A stretch of DNA of 14,230 nt from the NCBI GenBank assembly GCA_947452665.1, contig CANGEH010000022.1, positions 1 to 14,230 of the forward strand. The letters run 5' to 3'. The notes beneath the pieces were generated by a model, which saw only the letters and a list, made by a program, of their open reading frames with translations, made no database searches and had not been told where the DNA came from. The position numbers were made by a program, and so were the translations under genes. The stretch comes from Caulobacteraceae bacterium. Its GTDB lineage: Bacteria > Pseudomonadota > Alphaproteobacteria > Caulobacterales > Caulobacteraceae. The stretch's first letter is position 1, and every line of letters begins with the position of its first letter. This document shows positions 1 to 6,604 of the stretch, piece after piece.

Positions 1-1
1 C

Positions 2-577
2 ATTTCCGACCTTCTGAATGGTATGAAAGAAAAAGCACTTGCGGCTTCGGATACGACCCTGACGACGGCCAGTATCACGGCCCTGAACGAAGACTTTAAG
101 GCCCTGCGCGACCAGATCACCAAGGCGGTCACTAATGCGACCTTTGATGGTGCCAATCTGATCAAGTCGGGCGGCACCTCGATCGGGGCCCTTGCCAGTG
201 CGGATGGCACCTCCAAGATTACGATCTCGGCCGTGTCTCTGGCCTTGGGCGGTTCAACCATTACATTTGGCACGACCGCGTCATTTGACACCGCCTCGGC
301 TGCTGCGGCCTTGGTCACCACAGTGGCAAGTTCGATCACCAATCTGAACGGTGCCATGGCCAAGATCGGGACCAAGGCCAAGGCTTTGGACACCTATCTG
401 ACCTTTACCGGCAAGCTGCAGGACAGTCTTGATAATGGTATCGGCAATCTGGTGGATGCTGATCTGGCCAAGGAAAGCGCCCGCCTGCAAGCGCTGCAGG
501 CCAAGCAGCAGCTTGGGGTGCAATCTTTGTCGATCGCCAATCAGTCGACCGCAATCTTGCAAAGCCTATTCCGATAG
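2..577 (+). CDS. Flagellin, C-terminal part (5' end outside window)
   Basis: The reading frame is open from the first bases of the window, so the gene starts upstream; the ATG at 23 is internal. About 191 residues are visible. They cover the end of the central helical region, a short serine/threonine/glycine-rich variable part, and the conserved C-terminal flagellin helix. That helix reads NLVDADLAKESARLQALQ, then KQQLGVQSLSIANQ, and ends in SLFR. This C-terminal pattern packs into the D0/D1 core of the filament and is typical of alphaproteobacterial flagellins. The short variable region fits the roughly 270-residue flagellins of Caulobacterales. The protein is secreted by the flagellar type III system and assembles into the extracellular filament. 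There is no cysteine in the visible part, as usual for flagellins. A terminator follows 10 bases after the stop, so this is the last gene of its transcript. Which flagellin paralogue it is cannot be told. Confidence 0.93.
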   Translation: MSDLLNGMKEKALAASDTTLTTASITALNEDFKALRDQITKAVTNATFDGANLIKSGGTSIGALASADGTSKITISAVSLALGGSTITFGTTASFDTASAAAALVTTVASSITNLNGAMAKIGTKAKALDTYLTFTGKLQDSLDNGIGNLVDADLAKESARLQALQAKQQLGVQSLSIANQSTAILQSLFR

Positions 578-586
578 ATTGACTCA

Positions 587-621
587 CCCGGTCGGCGGCG
601 CTCCCGCCGGCCGGGGCTTTT
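587..621 (+). terminator. Rho-independent terminator of the flagellin gene
   Basis: A 12-bp stem pairs 587-598 with 604-615 (one G-T wobble) across a 5-base loop, and TTTT follows at 618-621. It lies 10 bases after the flagellin stop codon. The stem is almost entirely G and C. The T tract is short, but position and stem strength make intrinsic termination likely. Confidence 0.8.
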
Positions 622-704
622 CGCGCGTTCGCCTTGCCCGAACCTAGCGGACGCCTAGCAACCCCTAGAGATATAAACGTGCCGCACTGCCGATGTGCCC
701 GAGC

Positions 705-974
705 CTAATCCTTTAGGCAAATCGGCCAGGCGGCTAGGGCCGTCAGGGCCAGAGCGCCGTAACACCAGGCGCAGTGCCCGCTATAGGCCAGCCAGCTCCC
801 TTTTGCAGCGCCAAGGCATAGGTCGGACGCCGCAAACTGCATATTTAGCCCATGTCGGATCGCCATCCAGCCGCAGGCTAGCGCGGCCAGGGCTAGGCCC
901 AGCTGCAGGCCTGACAAGATGGCGCCAGAAATTCGCTGCCGGGCCAAGGTTTGCACCGCCAAATTGCGAAACAT
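705..974 (-). CDS. Small two-helix membrane protein with a GHCAWC motif, divergent from ccoN
   Basis: An 89-residue protein is read on the minus strand from ATG at 974. A near-perfect Shine-Dalgarno sequence GAGGAGG (986-980) sits 5 bases before it. Residues about 15-39 form one hydrophobic helix and about 68-86 a second. Between and within them are Cys34, Cys53, His67-Cys68-Ala-Trp-Cys71 and Cys86, so the small protein carries five cysteines. The HCxxC motif at the start of a helix, preceded by a CLGAAKG segment, recalls the layout of DUF2946-type proteins that occur with copper genes. That resemblance is from memory and is weak. Codon use matches the neighbouring genes. The competing plus-strand frame here gives only an arginine/proline-rich artefact. 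Divergence from ccoN suggests a role near the oxidase, such as copper or heme handling or a redox-sensing accessory, but this is inference. I do not recognise a named family with certainty. Confidence 0.62.
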   Translation of the reverse strand: MFRNLAVQTLARQRISGAILSGLQLGLALAALACGWMAIRHGLNMQFAASDLCLGAAKGSWLAYSGHCAWCYGALALTALAAWPICLKD

Positions 975-977
975 CAA
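964..977 (+). promoter_or_regulatory. Imperfect FNR/FixK-type box
   Basis: TTGCGAAACATCAA matches the anaerobox TTGAT-N4-ATCAA at 8 of 10 positions and has the essential TTG-N8-CAA core. The cco operons of Alphaproteobacteria are commonly activated by FixK/FNR proteins at such sites. It overlaps the start codon of the divergent small gene and lies 179 bases before ccoN, so activation of ccoN would imply a long leader. This is a weak candidate. Confidence 0.25.
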
Positions 978-979
978 TT

Positions 980-986
980 CCTCCTC
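980..986 (-). promoter_or_regulatory. Ribosome binding site deciding the start of the small membrane protein
   Basis: GAGGAGG on the minus strand, 5 bases before ATG 974. It selects this ATG over the in-frame TTG at 977 and is the main evidence that the minus-strand frame is a real gene. Confidence 0.65.
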
Positions 987-1014
987 AGGCCATAGCCCCT
1001 AGGCTCGGCTCTTC

Positions 1015-1096
1015 ATGGGTGCATCTTCACACCCGATGGGTGCGTCATTTAGACCCACGGTGGTTGTCAGTCCGTCGGGGCGGGTCTAATACCCAT
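1015..1096. promoter_or_regulatory. GGGT/ACCC repeat cluster in the divergent promoter region of ccoN
   Basis: Direct repeats ATGGGTGCATC (1015-1025) and ATGGGTGCGTC (1036-1046) begin 21 bp apart. Between them CACCC (1030-1034) can pair with either GGGTG (1017-1021 or 1038-1042). An exact 8-bp inverted repeat TTAGACCC (1049-1056) / GGGTCTAA (1082-1089) follows, and ATGGGT recurs inverted at 1096-1091. A possible sigma70-like promoter, TTGTCA at 1064-1069 and TAATAC at 1087-1092 with a 17-base spacer, lies within the second repeat; its -10 match is poor. The region probably holds the ccoN promoter and operators, but which protein binds is unknown. Confidence 0.35.
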
Positions 1097-1156
1097 ATTA
1101 TATTTACGGATATTGAGCAAGTCTTGGCGCGGCCAGGTCTGAAAAGGGGGGATGGA

Positions 1157-2836
1157 ATGGCACAGCCAGACCAAGTCAATACGCGTCCGGGCTCGGGCGC
1201 GGTCTTGCTGTCGATTGGGCTAGGCCTAGGCATATTGCTGACCATATTCATGGCCGCCCGCACCAGCGACCCGCGCTATCAGGTCCATGCCTTTGTGTTT
1301 ATGGGCGCGTTTATCGCGGCCCTGTCGGCGCTAGTGCTCGGTCTGTCCTCAGGCCGGTTTGTTCAGGATCAAGGCCGCTATGAGGACGGGGTTATCCGCG
1401 CCGGTGTGATCGCGTCGCTGTTTTGGGCGGTGGTCGGCATGTTGGTTGGGCTGGTGATTGCCCTGCAACTGGCCTGGCCCAGCATCTTCTATTTCCCAGA
1501 GATTGGCTGGCTCAATTTCGGCCGTCTGCGCCCGGTGCATACGTCGGGCGTCATTTTTGCCTTTGGCGGCAATGTCCTGATCTCGACCTCTTTCTATGTG
1601 GTTCAGCGCACCTGTAAGGCGCGGCTGGCGGGAGGCCTGGCACCCTGGCTCGTGTTTTGGGGCTATCAGCTTTTTATCGTTTTGGCCGCGACCGGCTATG
1701 TCATGGGCGTGACCCAAAGCCGCGAATATGCCGAGCCGGAATGGTATATCGATCTTTGGCTGACCCTGGTCTGGGTCACCTATCTTCTGGTGTTTTTGGG
1801 CACGATCTGGAAGCGCAAGGAGCCGCATATCTATGTGGCTAACTGGTTCTATCTGGCCTTTATCGTCACCATCGCCATGTTGCACATTGTCAATAATCTG
1901 GCCGTGCCAGTATCGCCCCTATCCAGCCATAGCTATTCGCTGTTTTCAGGCGTGCAAGATGCCCTGATCCAATGGTGGTACGGCCATAATGCGGTCGGCT
2001 TTTTCCTGACCGCCGGCTTCTTGGCCATCATGTATTATTTCATCCCCAAGCGGGCGGAACGGCCAATCTATTCCTACCGGCTCTCCATCATCCATTTCTG
2101 GGCCCTGATCTTTATCTATATCTGGGCCGGGCCTCACCACCTGCACTATACGGCCCTGCCGCAATGGGCCCAGACCCTGGGCATGACCTTCTCGATCATG
2201 CTGTGGATGCCGTCCTGGGGCGGGATGATTAATGGCCTCATGACCCTGTCCGGGGCCTGGGACAAGCTGCGCACCGATGCGGTCATGCGCATGATGATTG
2301 TCAGCCTGGCTTTTTACGGCATGTCGACCTTTGAAGGCCCGGTCATGAGCGTGCGGGCGGTCAATGCCTTGTCACACTATACGGACTGGACCATTGGCCA
2401 TGTGCATTCTGGCGCGCTGGGCTGGGTTGGCTTTGTTTCGTTTGGGGCGATCTACTGCATGGTGCCCTGGCTTTGGAAGCGTCCGCGGCTCTATTCGGAC
2501 CGGCTGGTCGAGTGGCATTTCTGGATCGCGACCACCGGTATCCTTCTCTATATCGCCGCCATGTGGGTGTCGGGGATTATGGAAGGCCTTATGTGGCGCA
2601 AATACACGCCTGAAGGCTTCCTGGCCTATTCCTTCGTCCAGACGGTTTCGGCCAAGCACGTGACCAATATCGTCCGAGCCCTGGGCGGGGCCATGTATCT
2701 GACCGGCACATTGATCATGGTCTATAATGTCTGGCGCACCATTGCTGGCCATGTGCGCCAAGATGAAACCGGCGCTGTCCTGGTTCAACCCTCTGCTTCT
2801 GGGCCCGCCTCTGCGGGTCTGGCGGCGGCGCAATAA
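1157..2836 (+). CDS. ccoN: cbb3-type cytochrome c oxidase subunit I (CcoN/FixN)
   Basis: Catalytic subunit of the high-affinity heme-copper oxidase, which reduces O2 to water and pumps protons in the inner membrane. The protein has 559 residues and about 14 predicted helices. Every expected metal ligand is visible. His128 and His417 would hold low-spin heme b, His415 heme b3, and His277, His327 and His328 CuB. Tyr321, six residues before the HH pair, matches the tyrosine cross-linked to a CuB histidine in the Pseudomonas stutzeri enzyme. Numbering is offset by about 70 from that protein because of an N-terminal extension with two extra helices, as in other alphaproteobacterial CcoN. The start ATG at 1157 follows a GGGGGG Shine-Dalgarno. 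The frame stays open upstream to 695, but that part encodes non-membrane, Arg/Pro-rich sequence and overlaps the divergent gene, so it is rejected. ccoO follows after 12 bases. Confidence 0.97.
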   Translation: MAQPDQVNTRPGSGAVLLSIGLGLGILLTIFMAARTSDPRYQVHAFVFMGAFIAALSALVLGLSSGRFVQDQGRYEDGVIRAGVIASLFWAVVGMLVGLVIALQLAWPSIFYFPEIGWLNFGRLRPVHTSGVIFAFGGNVLISTSFYVVQRTCKARLAGGLAPWLVFWGYQLFIVLAATGYVMGVTQSREYAEPEWYIDLWLTLVWVTYLLVFLGTIWKRKEPHIYVANWFYLAFIVTIAMLHIVNNLAVPVSPLSSHSYSLFSGVQDALIQWWYGHNAVGFFLTAGFLAIMYYFIPKRAERPIYSYRLSIIHFWALIFIYIWAGPHHLHYTALPQWAQTLGMTFSIMLWMPSWGGMINGLMTLSGAWDKLRTDAVMRMMIVSLAFYGMSTFEGPVMSVRAVNALSHYTDWTIGHVHSGALGWVGFVSFGAIYCMVPWLWKRPRLYSDRLVEWHFWIATTGILLYIAAMWVSGIMEGLMWRKYTPEGFLAYSFVQTVSAKHVTNIVRALGGAMYLTGTLIMVYNVWRTIAGHVRQDETGAVLVQPSASGPASAGLAAAQ

Positions 2837-2848
2837 GGGGGCCTTGCC

Positions 2849-3586
2849 ATGTGGAAGCACCACCAAAAACTTGAACGCCACTCCCTATTGCTGGTCATCG
2901 GCATATTGGTCGTGGTGGCCATCGGCGGCCTGGTCGAGATCTCGCCGCTGTTTTACCTCGAAAGCACGATCGAAAAGGTCGATGGCATCCGGCCCTATAC
3001 GCCGCTCGAGCTTGAAGGCCGCGACATCTATGTCCGTGAGGGCTGTTATCTTTGCCATTCGCAAATGATCCGGCCCTTGCGCGATGAGGTCGAGCGTTAT
3101 GGCCATTACAGCCTGGCGGCCGAAAGCATGTATGATCACCCCTTCCAATGGGGCTCAAAGCGCACAGGTCCAGACTTGGCCCGGGTCGGCGGCAAGTATT
3201 CTGATGGCTGGCATATTGACCACCTGACCAATCCGCGCGCCGTGGTGCCAGAATCGGTCATGCCGCCCTATGCCTTTTTGGCCAAGAAGGAACTGGATTA
3301 CCGGGATGTTGCCGACAAGCTGCGCGCCCAGCGCACCGTGCGCGTGCCCTACACTAATGCCATGATCGCCAATGCGGCCAAGGATTTGGAAGCCCAGGCC
3401 GATGAGTTTTCATCCGATGGCTCAGCCTTGAAACAACGCTATGGATCCAAGGTCAATCAGCGTGATTTCGACGGTAATCCCGATCAGATCAGCGAGATGG
3501 ATGCCCTGATCGCCTATCTGCAAATGCTCGGCACAACGGTCGATTTCTCCACCTATAAGGCCGATGCCGGGGAGAATCTGCGGTGA
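2849..3586 (+). CDS. ccoO: cbb3-type cytochrome c oxidase subunit II, monoheme cytochrome c (CcoO/FixO)
   Basis: Membrane-anchored monoheme cytochrome c that passes electrons from CcoP to the CcoN active site. It has 245 residues. One N-terminal helix (about 12-36) anchors the protein and is followed by a periplasmic cytochrome domain. The heme c attachment motif is Cys66-Tyr-Leu-Cys69-His70, in the CcoO-typical context EGCYLCHSQMIRPLRDE. The later SVMPPY segment supplies the probable axial methionine. ATG 2849 is preceded by AAGGGGG. The gene starts 12 bases after ccoN, and its TGA overlaps the GTG start of ccoQ, which points to coupled translation. Heme attachment needs the Ccm system, which is not encoded in this window. 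Confidence 0.96.
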   Translation: MWKHHQKLERHSLLLVIGILVVVAIGGLVEISPLFYLESTIEKVDGIRPYTPLELEGRDIYVREGCYLCHSQMIRPLRDEVERYGHYSLAAESMYDHPFQWGSKRTGPDLARVGGKYSDGWHIDHLTNPRAVVPESVMPPYAFLAKKELDYRDVADKLRAQRTVRVPYTNAMIANAAKDLEAQADEFSSDGSALKQRYGSKVNQRDFDGNPDQISEMDALIAYLQMLGTTVDFSTYKADAGENLR

Positions 3587-3744
3587 ACACCATGACCTAT
3601 GAAACCGTATCGCGATTGGCCCAGCAGGGCGGCACGATTTACTTTGTGATCCTGTTCCTAGCCGCCTGCCTCTATGCCTTCTGGCCGCGCAACAAGGCCG
3701 GGTTCGACCAGGCCGCGCGCCTGCCCCTCGATGAGGAGGACTAG
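3583..3744 (+). CDS. ccoQ: cbb3-type oxidase small subunit CcoQ/FixQ
   Basis: A 53-residue, single-helix membrane subunit that stabilises the cbb3 complex, chiefly the interaction of CcoP with the CcoNO core. One hydrophobic helix spans about residues 18-34. The FWPRNK and FDQAARLPLDEED tail after it is the characteristic CcoQ C-terminus. The GTG at 3583 overlaps the ccoO stop in GTGA and has GGGGAG about 8 bases before it. The in-frame ATG at 3592 (MTYETV) is the alternative start but lies some 17 bases from that Shine-Dalgarno. The gene ends 3 bases before ccoP, and its final codons contain the GAGGAGG ribosome site of ccoP. Because of its small size it is easily missed by annotation. Confidence 0.92.
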   Translation: MNTMTYETVSRLAQQGGTIYFVILFLAACLYAFWPRNKAGFDQAARLPLDEED

Positions 3745-3747
3745 CTC

Positions 3748-4614
3748 ATGGTCCATAATGACAAGGACGAGGTTACCGGCATCAATACGACGGGCCATGA
3801 ATGGGACGGTATCCGCGAGCTGGACAATCCCTTGCCGCGCTGGTGGCTCTGGATCTTTTATGCCTGTATCGCCTTTGCGATTGGCTATTGGGTGCTGATG
3901 CCGGCCTGGCCGGGCCTACATGGCTATACCCATGGCCTATTGGCCAAGTCTGACCGCGCCCAGGTGGCGGTCGATCTCAACGCGCTTAAGGCCCAGCGCG
4001 GCTTGGCTGGCGCAGGCCTTGTTAATGCCTCGCTCGAACAGATCGAGGCTGATCCCAAGCTGCAGGCCTATGCCCTGGCGGCCGGGGCCTCCGTATTTGG
4101 CGATAATTGCGCGACTTGCCACGGTGCGGGCGGCGGCGGTGGTAAGGGCTATCCTAATCTACGCGATGATGTTTGGCTGTGGGGCGGCACGCCAGCCGAT
4201 ATCGAGCATACCCTGCGGGTGGGAATCCGCTCGGGCCACCCAAATGCCCGCATGTCGCAAATGCCTGCCTTTGGCCGCGATCAGATTGTGACACCCGACC
4301 AGGTCAATGATCTGACCGAATATGTTGTCGCCCTGTCGCGCCGCAAGGCCAATACGGCCGCGGTTGCGCGCGCCGCCCCCGTCTTTCAAGCGCAGTGCGG
4401 CGTTTGTCACGGCCCCGCCGGGATGGGCAATCAGGCCGTGGGCGCGCCTAATCTGACCGACCGGGACTGGCTCTATGGCGCCGACCGCGCCAGCATTCAC
4501 AGCCAGATCTGGAATGCCCGCGGCGGAGTCATGCCGACTTGGGAAAAGCGGCTCGATACGGCGACGATCAAGGCCCTGGCCGTCTATGTTCATGCCAATG
4601 CGGGCGGCAAATAA
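3748..4614 (+). CDS. ccoP: cbb3-type cytochrome c oxidase subunit III, diheme cytochrome c (CcoP/FixP)
   Basis: Diheme cytochrome c subunit, the electron entry point of cbb3 oxidase from soluble or membrane cytochromes. The protein has 288 residues. A cytoplasmic N-terminus with the GHEWDGIRELDNPLPRWW segment typical of CcoP precedes one helix (about 32-51). Two periplasmic cytochrome c domains follow. Heme motifs are Cys121-Ala-Thr-Cys124-His125 and Cys217-Gly-Val-Cys220-His221, each trailed by a glycine-rich loop and PNL. Likely axial methionines lie in the MSQMPAF and GVMPTW segments. ATG 3748 has the strong site GAGGAGG (3733-3739) inside the end of ccoQ. It is the last structural gene; a 29-base gap separates it from ccoG. 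Confidence 0.96.
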   Translation: MVHNDKDEVTGINTTGHEWDGIRELDNPLPRWWLWIFYACIAFAIGYWVLMPAWPGLHGYTHGLLAKSDRAQVAVDLNALKAQRGLAGAGLVNASLEQIEADPKLQAYALAAGASVFGDNCATCHGAGGGGGKGYPNLRDDVWLWGGTPADIEHTLRVGIRSGHPNARMSQMPAFGRDQIVTPDQVNDLTEYVVALSRRKANTAAVARAAPVFQAQCGVCHGPAGMGNQAVGAPNLTDRDWLYGADRASIHSQIWNARGGVMPTWEKRLDTATIKALAVYVHANAGGK

Positions 4615-4631
4615 GGGCTAATGGCCTTAGT

Positions 4632-4637
4632 GGAGGG
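4632..4637 (+). promoter_or_regulatory. Ribosome binding site deciding the GTG start of ccoG
   Basis: GGAGGG, 6 bases before GTG 4644. No in-frame ATG lies between the end of ccoP and this GTG, so the Shine-Dalgarno decides the start. Confidence 0.75.
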
Positions 4638-4643
4638 CCAGAC

Positions 4644-6107
4644 GTGCCCGTCTTGATTGATACTGTCTCTAAACAGCCCAGCCCCGGCACGCCGCCGCCG
4701 CTGTATAAAAAGCGCGAGCCCATCTATCCAAAGCTGGTGCATGGCCCGTTTCGGATGATCAAATGGGCCGTGCTGGTGGCCACCTTGGCAGTCTATTACA
4801 TCCTGCCCTGGCTGCGCTGGGATCGGGGGCCGGGCGTGCCCAATCAGGCGGTGCTGGTTGATTTTGCCGAAGCCCGGTTTTTCTTCTTCTTTATCCAGCT
4901 ATGGCCGCAAGAGGTTTATTATTTCACCGGCCTATTGGTGACAGCCGCCCTGGCCCTTTTTTTGGTATCTGCCCTGTTTGGCCGTCTTTGGTGCGGTTAT
5001 GCCTGTCCCCAGACGGTCTGGACCGATCTTTATATTGTCGTTGAGCGTCTGTTTGAGGGCGATCGCAATGCCCGCATGCGCCTGGATGCTGCGCCCCTGT
5101 CGCTGAACAAGGCTTGGCGCAAGGGCGGCAAGCATCTGGTTTGGATCTTGGTGGCTCTCGTAACAGGCGGGGCTTGGGTGTTTTACTTCCAAGACGCCCC
5201 AACCTTGTTCGGCCAATTGTTCAGCGGTCAGGCCCCGGTTACCGCCTATCTGTCGGTCGGCATATTGACCTTTACGACCTATATGTTGGCTGGAACCATG
5301 CGCGAGCAGGTCTGTACCTATATGTGTCCCTGGCCACGGATTCAGGGCGCGATGCTGGATGAGCATTCGCTTCAGGTGACCTATCGCATCGATCGTGGCG
5401 AGGCGCGCGGCCCGCACAAAAAGGGCGAGACCTGGGAAGGGCGCGGCGACTGTATTGATTGTCTGCAATGCGTGGTGGTCTGTCCCATGGGCATAGACAT
5501 CCGCAATGGCGCCCAGATGGAGTGCATCAATTGCGGATTATGCATCGATGCCTGTGATGAGGTCATGGACAAGGTCGGTCGGCCAAGGGGCCTGATTGCC
5601 TATGACACCGATGCCGCCGTCGCCGCGCGGCTGGCCGGGACCAAGCCGGTCTATAGGTTTGTCCGTACGCGAACCCTCTATTATGCCGTCGCCTTGCTCC
5701 TAGTCGGTTCGGTCATGTTGTTTGGCTTATTGACCCGATCCCCCATGGCCATGGATGTGCTGCGCGACCGAAATCCCGAATACATTACCCTGTCGGATGG
5801 TTCGGTTCGTAATGGCTATACGGTTCAGATCATGAACCGGTCCATCCGACCGGAAGTCTATTTCCTCGCGTTTCACGGCCCGCATGGCGCGCATATGCGC
5901 ACGGTCGGTCAGACCCATGAGGGGCCAATCTCGGTAGCCTTGCCCGCCGATGGCCAAAGGTCTTTGAGGGTCTTTGTGACCGTGCCGCCGTCGGACCATG
6001 AACATCACCGCGACCATTCCGAGCCCGCTGAGTTTCGTCTGATTTCCCAAGGCGGCAAGCAATTGGAAAAGGCCACCGTATTTTTAAGTTCAGGAGAGGA
6101 TGAATGA
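4644..6107 (+). CDS. ccoG: Cytochrome c oxidase accessory protein CcoG/FixG (membrane polyferredoxin)
   Basis: Membrane iron-sulfur protein of cbb3 biogenesis, thought to act as a cupric reductase delivering Cu(I) during assembly. It has 487 residues from GTG 4644. About five helices are visible. Cys117-x3-Cys121-Pro and Cys224-x3-Cys228-Pro lie at membrane borders. Two ferredoxin-like motifs follow: Cys270-x2-Cys273-x2-Cys276-x3-Cys280-Pro and Cys294-x2-Cys297-x2-Cys300-x3-Cys304. The C-terminal 100 or so residues form the periplasmic immunoglobulin-like domain of the FixG family, ending in a His-rich stretch (DHEHHRDH). An upstream frame open to 4539 overlaps ccoP and is discarded. The stop overlaps ccoH in ATGA. 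Confidence 0.95.
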   Translation: MPVLIDTVSKQPSPGTPPPLYKKREPIYPKLVHGPFRMIKWAVLVATLAVYYILPWLRWDRGPGVPNQAVLVDFAEARFFFFFIQLWPQEVYYFTGLLVTAALALFLVSALFGRLWCGYACPQTVWTDLYIVVERLFEGDRNARMRLDAAPLSLNKAWRKGGKHLVWILVALVTGGAWVFYFQDAPTLFGQLFSGQAPVTAYLSVGILTFTTYMLAGTMREQVCTYMCPWPRIQGAMLDEHSLQVTYRIDRGEARGPHKKGETWEGRGDCIDCLQCVVVCPMGIDIRNGAQMECINCGLCIDACDEVMDKVGRPRGLIAYDTDAAVAARLAGTKPVYRFVRTRTLYYAVALLLVGSVMLFGLLTRSPMAMDVLRDRNPEYITLSDGSVRNGYTVQIMNRSIRPEVYFLAFHGPHGAHMRTVGQTHEGPISVALPADGQRSLRVFVTVPPSDHEHHRDHSEPAEFRLISQGGKQLEKATVFLSSGEDE

Positions 6108-6604
6108 CCGCTCTCGCAAAGCCTCAGGTCAGAGAGCTGAAAGGCTGGCATGTCCTGATCATGTTCTTGGCGTTTTTCGGCGTCATGCTGGGGGTCAATA
6201 TCTATATGGTGGTCCAGGCCGTGCGCACCTTTCCTGGCGAGGTTAATAGCCGTCCCTATGAAGCGGGCCTTGCCTATAATCGCACCCTCAAGGCCATGGC
6301 GACCGAGCGGGCCCTGGGCTGGCGGGCGCGGGTGGATGCTATTGAAACCACCGCCGTCGGCACGCGCATAGTTGTGCGGTGGAGTAATGCCTCAGCCCAA
6401 CCCCTCATGGGCGCTATGGTCAAAGGCAAGATCGTCCGGCCTGCGACCGAGGCCCAGAGCCATGACTTGGCCTTCACCGAGATTGAGCCCGGGGCCTATG
6501 CCGCCGTGGTCAAGGCCGCGCCCGGGGCCTGGGACCTGTCGGTTACAGCCACCGATGCCCGCGGTGAGCACCGCACGGCGCAGCGGCGAGTGGTCTGGCC
6601 ATGA
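6104..6604 (+). CDS. ccoH: cbb3 oxidase assembly protein CcoH/FixH
   Basis: Small membrane-anchored assembly factor of cbb3 oxidase that works with CcoI and CcoG and contacts early assembly intermediates. It has 166 residues. One N-terminal helix (about 15-40, GWHVLIMFLAFFGVMLGVN) is followed by a periplasmic domain. The FixH signature GEVNSRPYEAGLAYNRTL comes just after the helix. ATG 6104 overlaps the ccoG stop (ATGA) and has AGGAGAGGA directly upstream. Its own TGA overlaps the ccoI start in the same way, so the three genes are probably translated in a coupled manner. Length and layout are ordinary for the family. Confidence 0.93.
   Translation: MTALAKPQVRELKGWHVLIMFLAFFGVMLGVNIYMVVQAVRTFPGEVNSRPYEAGLAYNRTLKAMATERALGWRARVDAIETTAVGTRIVVRWSNASAQPLMGAMVKGKIVRPATEAQSHDLAFTEIEPGAYAAVVKAAPGAWDLSVTATDARGEHRTAQRRVVWP

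Noticed and set aside
1111..1126. TTGAGCAAGTCTTGG as an FNR/FixK box before ccoN
   Set aside because: Only the left half fits; the right half lacks TCAA, and it is not a dyad.
695..1156. 154-codon N-terminal extension of CcoN in the open frame from GTG 695
   Set aside because: It encodes Arg/Pro/Ser-rich sequence unlike any CcoN, lacks a ribosome site at 695, overlaps the divergent small gene and the repeat-bearing promoter region. ATG 1157 has a G-rich ribosome site and gives a normal protein.
1349..1885. Minus-strand 178-codon frame inside ccoN, and similar antisense frames in ccoG, ccoI and pta
   Set aside because: All are mirror images of well-supported genes with no recognisable motif or ribosome site.
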